Origin: Campylobacter sp. UBA1713
GTDB taxonomy: Bacteria > Campylobacterota > Campylobacteria > Campylobacterales > Campylobacteraceae
Reading direction: 5' to 3'
Assembly: GCA_002317305.1 (NCBI GenBank)
Contig: DCIZ01000086.1
Location: forward strand, 13,536-19,425
Length of the DNA: 5,890 nucleotides
Shown: positions 1 through 3,840 of the stretch, piece after piece
Layout: each line of letters starts with the position of its first letter
How positions within the stretch are numbered: position 1 is the stretch's first letter
Made by a program: the position numbers and the translations under genes
The notes under the pieces: model-generated
Databases searched by the model: none
What the model was told of the DNA's origin: nothing
The model's input: the letters and a program-made list of their open reading frames with translations, nothing else

Positions 1-55
1 ATGGTTTTTTAGAGGTGCCCTTAATTTACCTTTTTGTGAATCTGGCTTAAATTCG
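1..55. other. Window edge downstream of folB, no gene recognised
   Basis: This short A/T-rich stretch follows the folB stop codon on the minus strand. I see no start codon with a convincing ribosome binding site and no clear terminator hairpin. It contains the word TTTTTGTGAATC, which resembles part of the CTTTTTCGTGAATT repeat found in the 2840-3840 island, but one weak match is not enough to call a repeat copy. Whether the thiG-plsY-folB transcript ends here or continues past the window cannot be told. Confidence 0.4.
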
Positions 56-379
56 CTAAACGCTAAATTCTCGCACCACTCTTGCCCCCACGCGAGCGTT
101 TGCGATGATGCCCGTTTTTGTCAGCTTCATCTCAAAACGCCGCAAAGTAGCAAAACGCTTCTTAAAAAACTCACAAAAAAATTCTAGCACATCTTCTACT
201 TTTTCAAATTTACCCACTACGCACATACTCTTCACCGCCTCGCAAACAAAAGCGTAGTCCACAAACTCCTCCGCGTCCAAAAAAACATCTACCTCTACCT
301 CTTGTGCCCGCTCTCTCTCAAACGCCAAAAGCCCTATGACGCACTCAAACGTCAGTTTTTCTACAAAAACGCGAATCAA
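56..379 (-). CDS. folB: Dihydroneopterin aldolase (FolB-like), short form, TTG start
   Basis: Probable FolB, the cytosolic folate-pathway enzyme that cleaves 7,8-dihydroneopterin to 6-hydroxymethyl-7,8-dihydropterin and glycolaldehyde. Aligned by eye with E. coli FolB: the N-terminal strand and IG at 15-16, E21 and Q26 of the E-x4-Q motif, Y42 in VDYAFVCEAV at the active-site tyrosine position, E62 in VEDVLEF at the pterin-binding glutamate position, and KLTKTGIIANA at 85-95 matching KLSKPGAVARA, which puts the catalytic lysine at K88. At 107 aa it is shorter than the usual 115-125 aa; the loss falls in the acidic DD loop before the tyrosine. The start is TTG, chosen because AAAGGAGG lies 7 nt upstream and no better in-frame ATG exists. 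The start overlaps the plsY stop by 4 bp (TTGA), so translational coupling with plsY is likely. The fold assignment is fairly secure; the enzyme activity is inferred. Confidence 0.75.
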   Translation of the reverse strand: MIRVFVEKLTFECVIGLLAFERERAQEVEVDVFLDAEEFVDYAFVCEAVKSMCVVGKFEKVEDVLEFFCEFFKKRFATLRRFEMKLTKTGIIANARVGARVVREFSV

Positions 380-981
380 ATTTTCGCCTCCTTTCCACTC
401 AAAAGCCGCCCAATGTTGCCTAAATGTTTGTAAACTATGACAAAACCTATGATGAGCAGTGGCGCGTGCGTGTTTATGCTAAGATTCGGGTGAATCACAA
501 ACGAAAGTCCGATGGCAGTTAGCGTGCCAGCGAGCGAAGCGACACTAGAAATTTTAAAAAGCTTGCCCACCACACGCCACGCCACGAGCCCCAAAACTGC
601 CTCTAGTGGCAGCATCGCCATAATGGCACCCACGCCAGTGGCGATGCCTTTGCCGCCGTTAAATTTAAGATATGGCGAAAAGCAGTGCCCAAAGACGCTT
701 AAAACTGCCATCGTCCACAAAACGCGGTCGTCAAAACCTAAAAAACGCGCCACACAGATGGGAATGACCGCCTTTAAAAAGTCGCCGAAAAATGTAAAAA
801 TGGCGACTTTTTTTGCCACTTGCGGGTTTTTCTCTTTTAGGACACGAAGGACATTTGTCGCACCGATGCTACCACTTCCGCTTTGGCGTATGTCGCCCGC
901 GCCGTAAATTTTTCCAAAAATAAGCCCAAAAGGCAACGCACCGATGAGATATGCCAGTATATATGCGATGATATTTTCCAT
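376..981 (-). CDS. plsY: Acyl-phosphate:glycerol-3-phosphate acyltransferase PlsY
   Basis: Integral inner-membrane enzyme that transfers an acyl chain from acyl-phosphate (made by PlsX) to glycerol-3-phosphate, giving lysophosphatidate, the first step of phospholipid synthesis in most bacteria. All three family motifs are visible: GSGSIGATNVLR at 35-46, GHCFSPYLKFNGGKGIAT at 98-115 (a phosphate-binding glycine loop), and KHLGNIGRLLSGKE at 185-198 with H186 and N189. Hydrophobic stretches near 4-23, 59-80, 86-98, 116-136, 144-163 and 172-184 fit the multi-span PlsY topology. The length of 201 aa is normal. The ATG is supported by AAAGGA 6-7 nt upstream. It follows thiG after a 63-nt A/T-rich gap with no obvious promoter or terminator, so co-transcription with thiG is likely; its stop overlaps the folB start. 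Confidence 0.96.
   Translation of the reverse strand: MENIIAYILAYLIGALPFGLIFGKIYGAGDIRQSGSGSIGATNVLRVLKEKNPQVAKKVAIFTFFGDFLKAVIPICVARFLGFDDRVLWTMAVLSVFGHCFSPYLKFNGGKGIATGVGAIMAMLPLEAVLGLVAWRVVGKLFKISSVASLAGTLTAIGLSFVIHPNLSINTHAPLLIIGFVIVYKHLGNIGRLLSGKEAKI
387..394 (-). promoter_or_regulatory. Strong ribosome binding site for folB
   Basis: On the minus strand AAAGGAGG sits 7 nt before a TTG codon, inside the 3' end of plsY. It is the best anti-Shine-Dalgarno match in the window and decides the non-ATG start of folB. The strong site may compensate for the weak start codon. Confidence 0.75.
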
Positions 982-1044
982 TAATTTTCCTTTATTTTTA
1001 AATTTGGTTTTTGCTTTTTTTAAACCAGTAAATTCTGCAAATCT

Positions 1045-1803
1045 TTACGAATCCAAAAAACCAGTCAGCGGCGAGCTAGCACGCGCTTCTGTGCTCACGC
1101 GCCCAAGCCCTGCCAAAAAACCCGCACGCCCCGCACGCACCGCCAGTGCAAAAGCCTCCGCCATCGCCCTCACATCTTTCGCAGTCGCCACCGCCGTGTT
1201 TGCCATAACAGCAGCACAGCCCATCTCCATCGCCGCACACGCCTCACTCGGCTTGCCTATGCCCGCATCGACTATGACAGGCAGGTCTATCTCAGCTAGT
1301 AGAATCTCTATGAGCGCGCGAGTTTGAAGTCCGGCGTTTGTCCCGATGGGCGCAGCTAGCGGCATGACAGCTGCCGCTCCAGCACTTGCCAAATCACGCG
1401 CCGTGTTTAAGTCTGGCAACATGTAAGGCAACACCACAAAGCCCTCGCGAGAAAGCACCTCTGTCGCCTTTACCGTCTCAGCGTTGTCTGGCAAAAGATA
1501 CTTCGAATCACGAATCACCTCAACTTTTACAAATTCGCCACACCCTAGCTCCCGTGAAAGCCGCGCGATGCGAACTGCCTCTGTGGCGTTTCTAGCGCCG
1601 CTTGTGTTTGGTAGCAAAGTAACGTGCGGCGGTATAAAGTGCGTTATGCTCTCCTCGCCCTCACTCACTCGCCGAAGTGCCATCGTAACCATCTCCACGC
1701 CGCCACACTCCACACACGCTTTTATGAGCGCGGGGTCGTATTTGCCCGAACCTAAAATAAACCTAGAACCAAATTTTTTTCCGCCTAGTATTAACTCGTC
1801 CAT
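1045..1803 (-). CDS. thiG: Thiazole synthase ThiG
   Basis: Forms the thiazole phosphate moiety of thiamine from 1-deoxy-D-xylulose 5-phosphate, ThiS-thiocarboxylate sulfur and dehydroglycine. The 252-aa protein is a full-length (beta/alpha)8 barrel of normal size. Key segments: [19 protein letters not shown] at 4-22; ALRRV near 42-46; FVKVEVIRD at 91-99, where K93 is the expected Schiff-base lysine; YLLPD around 102-106; [14 protein letters not shown]; and [11 protein letters not shown] followed by NTAVATA, the phosphate-binding C-terminal part. The ATG has a modest AAAAGG about 7 nt upstream. A likely promoter lies only about 35 bp ahead. ThiG normally needs ThiS, ThiF and either ThiH or ThiO; none of these is adjacent here. 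Instead plsY and folB follow, so the thiamine partners must lie elsewhere, if present. No TPP riboswitch is seen upstream. Confidence 0.96.
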   Translation of the reverse strand: MDELILGGKKFGSRFILGSGKYDPALIKACVECGGVEMVTMALRRVSEGEESITHFIPPHVTLLPNTSGARNATEAVRIARLSRELGCGEFVKVEVIRDSKYLLPDNAETVKATEVLSREGFVVLPYMLPDLNTARDLASAGAAAVMPLAAPIGTNAGLQTRALIEILLAEIDLPVIVDAGIGKPSEACAAMEMGCAAVMANTAVATAKDVRAMAEAFALAVRAGRAGFLAGLGRVSTEARASSPLTGFLDS

Positions 1804-1837
1804 TTTTTAGCCTTTTAACTCTTTTTAAAAAGCTGGC

Positions 1838-1843
1838 ATTATA
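1838..1843 (-). promoter_or_regulatory. Candidate -10 box for thiG-plsY-folB
   Basis: On the minus strand a perfect TATAAT in the context GTATATAATGCC lies 35 bp before the thiG ATG. Initiation about 7 nt downstream would give a leader of roughly 28 nt carrying the AAAAGG ribosome binding site. No good -35 hexamer is seen, which is usual for Campylobacter sigma-70 promoters. Transcription start not demonstrated. Confidence 0.6.
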
Positions 1844-1865
1844 TACTGTTTTTTCTAAAATTCAA

Positions 1866-1871
1866 ATTATA
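1866..1871 (-). promoter_or_regulatory. Second candidate -10 box upstream of thiG
   Basis: A second exact TATAAT on the minus strand (context TTAATATAATTTG), 28 bp upstream of the first. It could be an alternative start for the thiG operon or simply a chance match in A/T-rich DNA. Confidence 0.35.
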
Positions 1872-1886
1872 TTAAGTCTTGTTTGT

Positions 1887-1892
1887 TAAAAT
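1887..1892 (+). promoter_or_regulatory. Weak candidate -10 box for fabG
   Basis: TAAAAT in the context TTGTTAAAATTAG on the plus strand. If used, the fabG mRNA would have a leader of about 195 nt that includes the whole three-hairpin element at 1925-2030. No better -10 box is visible between the element and fabG (only a CATAAC near 2047-2052), so this is a guess from lack of alternatives. Confidence 0.2.
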
Positions 1893-1924
1893 TAGCAAAT
1901 GCACCATTTACATGCAAACAAAAA

Positions 1925-2030
1925 GGGGTCGCAGGGGCTTGCCCCCGTCCTCCGTCTCCGCTTTGGCGATTTTTGAGCGAAAGTGAAAAAATCGCCAAAG
2001 CGGAGACTCAAAAAAAGCGTTAGCTTTTTT
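1925..2030 (+). repeat. Three-hairpin modular repeat, copy 1
   Basis: The head GGGGTCGCAGGGGC begins at 1925 and contains a small hairpin GGGG-CTTG-CCCC at 1934-1945. A perfect 21-bp stem follows (1954-1974 paired with 1987-2007) closed by the 12-nt loop GAGCGAAAGTGA. The tail is a perfect 8-bp hairpin AAAAAAGC-GTTA-GCTTTTTT at 2011-2030. The same order of modules recurs at 3144-3270 and 3672-3795 and, cut by the window edge, at 5836-5890. Unlike copies 2 and 3 it has no 7-bp repeat arrays beside it. It lies between the divergent genes thiG and fabG. No open reading frame is convincing inside it. Confidence 0.9.
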
Positions 2031-2095
2031 AGCAAAATTCAAAAAGCATAACGCAAATTTGTCAAAAAACCAAATTTACAAAAAAAAGGACATTC

Positions 2096-2839
2096 ATGAA
2101 ATTTAGTGGAAAAAACGTTTTGGTTACGGGTGGAAGTCGCGGGATTGGCGCTGAAATTTGCAAATTTCTAGCCGCACAAGGGCTAAAAGTCTGGATAAAC
2201 TACCGAAGTAAGCCAGAGCTCGCTGACGCTTTGCAAGCTAGCATCGTAGAGAGTGGTGGCGTAGCGGCGGTCATAAAATTTGACGCCTCAAATGAGAGTG
2301 AATTTGCGCAGGCGGTCGCTGCTGTGGCGGATGCTGACGGCGAGCTAAGTTACCTCGTAAACAACGCAGGCGTAACAAATGACAAGCTCTCCCTTCGCAT
2401 GAGCGCGGAGGATTTTGACGGCGTGGTAAGTGCAAATTTGAAAAGCGCCTTTTTGGGTAGTCGCGAGGCGTTTAAGGCGATGAGCAAAAAACGCTTTGGT
2501 GCGGTGGTAAATGTGGCGTCTATAGTGGGCGAAATGGGCAACGCTGGGCAGGCAAACTACGCGGCGAGCAAAGGCGGAATGATCGCCATGACAAAGTCTT
2601 TTGCAAAAGAAGCGGCGGGGCGCGGCGTGCGGTTTAACTGCGTAACGCCCGGTTTTATAGCGACAGATATGACGGCAAATCTTAGCGACGAGGTAAAAAA
2701 CGCCTACATCTCTGGCGTGCCTTTGAAGCGTTTTGCCGAGCCAGCAGAAGTGGCGAGTGCGGTGGCGTTTTTGTTAAGCGACTACGCAAGCTACATCACG
2801 GGTGAGGTTTTGAAGGTAAACGGCGGGCTATATATGTAA
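2096..2839 (+). CDS. fabG: 3-oxoacyl-[acyl-carrier-protein] reductase FabG
   Basis: NADPH-dependent short-chain dehydrogenase that reduces 3-oxoacyl-ACP to 3-hydroxyacyl-ACP in the cytosolic type II fatty-acid synthesis cycle. The 247 aa match the usual size. Visible motifs: the cofactor loop TGGSRGIG at 11-18, NYRS at 35-38 with R37 favouring NADP, D63 for adenine contact, NNAG at 89-92, and the catalytic tetrad N114, S142, Y155, K159 (YxxxK in QANYAASKGG). PGFIATDM and the C-terminal YITGEVLKVNGG segment are typical of FabG rather than a general short-chain dehydrogenase. The ATG has AAAGGA 5 nt upstream. The gene stands alone: acpP or fabF, common neighbours of fabG, do not follow, and a 1-kb repeat island starts right after the stop codon. 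Confidence 0.95.
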   Translation: MKFSGKNVLVTGGSRGIGAEICKFLAAQGLKVWINYRSKPELADALQASIVESGGVAAVIKFDASNESEFAQAVAAVADADGELSYLVNNAGVTNDKLSLRMSAEDFDGVVSANLKSAFLGSREAFKAMSKKRFGAVVNVASIVGEMGNAGQANYAASKGGMIAMTKSFAKEAAGRGVRFNCVTPGFIATDMTANLSDEVKNAYISGVPLKRFAEPAEVASAVAFLLSDYASYITGEVLKVNGGLYM

Positions 2840-2840
2840 A

Positions 2841-2865
2841 TGCGGAGTGTGTGCGGAGTGCGGAA
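2841..2865 (+). repeat. 7-bp repeat array a
   Basis: Units TGCGGAG, (TGTG), TGCGGAG, TGCGGAA, starting two bases after the fabG stop codon. On the other strand the units read CTCCGCA/TTCCGCA, matching the other arrays of the island. Confidence 0.7.
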
Positions 2866-2869
2866 TTTG

Positions 2870-2885
2870 CGATTCTCGTGAATCG
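2870..2885. repeat. Perfect 6-bp hairpin
   Basis: CGATTC-TCGT-GAATCG, just after array a. A related inverted form, GATTCT-TG-AGAATC, occurs at 3075-3088, and the surrounding bases of the two sites match in inverted orientation. Confidence 0.5.
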
Positions 2886-2900
2886 ACAAACAAATTCACG

Positions 2901-2916
2901 AAAAAGCGAACTTTTT
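2901..2916 (+). terminator. Weak terminator-like hairpin after fabG
   Basis: AAAAAG-CGAA-CTTTTT, a perfect 6-bp A/T-rich stem with a tetraloop, ending in a run of five T, 62 bp after the fabG stop. It resembles the tail hairpin of the modular element. The stem is too A/T-rich to be sure it terminates transcription. Confidence 0.3.
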
Positions 2917-2919
2917 AAA

Positions 2920-2954
2920 TTCCGTTTTCCGTTTTCCGCATTCAGTTTTCCGTT
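2920..2954 (-). repeat. 7-bp repeat array b
   Basis: Five units in exact register: TTCCGTT, TTCCGTT, TTCCGCA, TTCAGTT, TTCCGTT as read on the plus strand. Orientation is opposite to array a. Confidence 0.85.
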
Positions 2955-2959
2955 ACCGC

Positions 2960-2999
2960 CGTCATTCTGAGGGAGGCGTAAGCCGACCGAAGAATCCCC
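2960..2999 (+). repeat. GTCATTCTGAG hairpin repeat, copy 1
   Basis: Constant ends CGTCATTCTGAG and GAAGAATCCCC with an inner GGC-GTAA-GCC hairpin. ATTCT and AGAAT at the two ends can pair to extend the stem. The following bases CCCCTG...AAGGG form a further small inverted repeat, also present after copy 3. Confidence 0.8.
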
Positions 3000-3024
3000 T
3001 GAAATTTAAGGGAATAGAATCTAC

Positions 3025-3065
3025 AAATTTGCTTTTTCGTAAAATCGTTAAATTTGCTTTTTCGT
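3025..3065 (+). repeat. Two direct 16-bp repeats
   Basis: AAATTTGCTTTTTCGT occurs exactly at 3025-3040 and 3050-3065, spaced 25 bp apart. Related words lie at 2892-2909 (inverted), 3311-3332 and 3527-3545, so this looks like a third interspersed repeat word of the island. Confidence 0.75.
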
Positions 3066-3094
3066 GAATTCGATGATTCTTGAGAATCGCAAAT

Positions 3095-3136
3095 CTCCGT
3101 TCACCGTTCTCCATTGTTGGAAAACGGAGTGCAACA
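3095..3136. repeat. 7-bp repeat array c
   Basis: Units CTCCGTT, CACCGTT, CTCCATT, then a junction and AACGGAG, TGCAACA. The orientation flips near 3116-3122, making a loose inverted repeat. It leads directly into copy 2 of the modular element. Confidence 0.65.
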
Positions 3137-3143
3137 AATGTAA

Positions 3144-3270
3144 TGCGAAGCGACTTTTGGGGTCGCAGGGGCTTGCCCCCGCCCACCGTCCTCGCCACCA
3201 CTTGCCTTTGAGCTTCAGCGAAAAGGCAAGTGGTGGCGAGGACAAAATAAAAAGCGGTAGCTTTTTACCT
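3144..3270 (+). repeat. Three-hairpin modular repeat, copy 2
   Basis: Preceded by TGCGAAGCGAC, then head GGGGTCGCAGGGGC from 3159 with the GGGG-CTTG-CCCC hairpin. A perfect 22-bp stem (3188-3209 with 3222-3243) carries the 12-nt loop GAGCTTCAGCGA. The tail hairpin is AAAAAGC-GGTA-GCTTTTT at 3249-3266, followed by ACCTATCGGA. The stem sequence is unlike that of copies 1 and 3 except for GTC/GAC at the base and the T/A bases next to the loop. Flanked on both sides by 7-bp arrays. Confidence 0.92.
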
Positions 3271-3272
3271 AT

Positions 3273-3307
3273 CGGAAAACAGAGTGCGGAAAACGGAAAG
3301 CGGAATT
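3273..3307 (+). repeat. 7-bp repeat array d
   Basis: Five units in perfect 7-bp phase: CGGAAAA, CAGAGTG, CGGAAAA, CGGAAAG, CGGAATT. It directly follows copy 2 of the modular element, mirroring the array beside copy 3. Confidence 0.85.
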
Positions 3308-3358
3308 TGGTAAATTCGCTTTTTTGTGAATTTGACTTTTTTACTCGCTCAAAAGGCG

Positions 3359-3396
3359 GGGGATTCTTCGGTCGCTGTCGCTCCCTCAGAATGACG
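3359..3396 (-). repeat. GTCATTCTGAG hairpin repeat, copy 2
   Basis: Minus-strand copy with ends CGTCATTCTGAG and GAAGAATCCCC; the middle reads GGAGCGACAGCGACC. Beyond its CCCC end it shares the block CTCGCTCAAAAGGCGGGGG (plus strand) with copy 4, so the two minus-strand copies share a longer unit. Confidence 0.8.
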
Positions 3397-3462
3397 ACAT
3401 TGCACTGCCTTTTTTGCATTTTACTAAAATTTGGCGAGAATCAAAATACAAAAACCAAACGC

Positions 3463-3492
3463 CGTCATTCTGAGCGCTAGCGAAGAATCCCC
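3463..3492 (+). repeat. GTCATTCTGAG hairpin repeat, copy 3
   Basis: The shortest copy: CGTCATTCTGAG, the palindrome CGCTAGCG, then AAGAATCCCC. It is followed by CCCCTGCCTGGCAAGGG, a small inverted repeat at the same place as in copy 1 but with different bases. Confidence 0.8.
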
Positions 3493-3572
3493 TGCCTGGC
3501 AAGGGCGAAAATGCATGAATTTTAAAAATTCGCTTTTTGCAAATTTTAGAGATTCTACTCGCTCAAAAGGCG

Positions 3573-3606
3573 GGGGATTCTTCGGGCTGTCGCCCTCAGA
3601 ATGACG
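3573..3606 (-). repeat. GTCATTCTGAG hairpin repeat, copy 4
   Basis: Minus-strand copy with the inner hairpin GGGC-GACA-GCCC between the constant ends. Together with copy 3 it forms an inverted pair about 80 bp apart. Confidence 0.8.
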
Positions 3607-3643
3607 ACGTTGTTCGAATTTGTCGAAATTTTGCTATTGAAAA

Positions 3644-3671
3644 TTCCGTTTTCTGTTTTCCGCACTCCGAT
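3644..3671 (-). repeat. 7-bp repeat array e
   Basis: Units TTCCGTT, TTCTGTT, TTCCGCA, CTCCGAT (plus-strand reading). It adjoins the tail hairpin of copy 3; read on the minus strand it starts ATCGGAGTGCGGAA, very like the ATCGGA start after copy 2. Confidence 0.8.
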
Positions 3672-3795
3672 AAGTAAAAAGCTAACGCTTTTTAAAAGTC
3701 CCGCCGCCGCTTTCTTTTTCGATAAATCTCAAAAGAAAACGGCGGCGGGACGGACGGACGGGGGCTTCGCCCCTGCGACCCCAAAGTCGCTTCGC
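3672..3795 (-). repeat. Three-hairpin modular repeat, copy 3
   Basis: Same modules on the minus strand: TGCGAAGCGAC, head GGGGTCGCAGGGGC, small hairpin GGGGC-GAA-GCCCC (3761-3773), 21-bp stem (3698-3718 with 3731-3751), 12-nt loop GAGATTTATCGA, tail AAAAAGC-GTTA-GCTTTTT (3676-3693). The stem has one mismatch, which would be a U-G wobble in minus-strand RNA but C-A in plus-strand RNA, favouring minus as the structured strand. It lies 45 bp after the pycB stop, in the sense of pycB transcription, so it could form the 3' end of that mRNA. Confidence 0.92.
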
Positions 3796-3837
3796 ATTCC
3801 ACTCTCCGAAATCTGCATTCCGTACTCCGCAACTCTA
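3796..3837 (-). repeat. 7-bp repeat array f
   Basis: Six units in phase: ATTCCAC, TCTCCGA, AATCTGC, ATTCCGT, ACTCCGC, AACTCTA, ending three bases before the pycB stop codon. Its last bases run into the GCGAAGCGAC start of copy 3. Confidence 0.75.
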
Positions 3838-3840
3838 GAA

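Larger units (their letters stand above)
2840..3840. other. Gene-free 1-kb repeat island between convergent fabG and pycB
   Basis: No credible gene lies here; the open frames that cross it run through hairpins and 7-bp repeat arrays and resemble no protein I know. The stretch is built from interspersed repeats: six arrays of degenerate 7-bp units, four GTCATTCTGAG-type hairpin repeats of alternating orientation, two complete three-hairpin elements in opposite orientation, and several copies of an AAATTYGCTTTTTYGTGAATT-like word. It fills the space between the 3' ends of two converging genes, where insertions are least harmful. No transposase or terminal duplication is evident. Confidence 0.9.

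Noticed and set aside
1005..1027. TGGTTT...AAACCA inverted repeat between thiG and plsY as a terminator
   Set aside because: The 6-bp stem has an 11-nt loop and no T run after it on the minus strand; co-transcription is more likely.
512..1810. Plus-strand open frames opposite plsY and thiG
   Set aside because: They are antisense shadows of two clearly recognised genes with full sets of family motifs on the minus strand.
1804..1925. TPP riboswitch upstream of thiG
   Set aside because: No CTGAGA-type THI-box core is visible, and the likely leader is only about 28 nt.
1954..2007. Main stem as an integron attC site
   Set aside because: It lacks the GTTRRRY/RYYYAAC core sites and unpaired bases of attC, and no integrase or cassette genes are present.
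3672..3795. Copy 3 as a plain rho-independent terminator of pycB
   Set aside because: It may well end the transcript, but the head, loop and tail are shared by copies not placed after genes, so terminator alone does not explain it; copy 2 has no T run after its main stem.
2841..3837. 7-bp arrays as a CRISPR array
   Set aside because: Units are far too short, have no unique spacers of constant length, and no cas gene is present.
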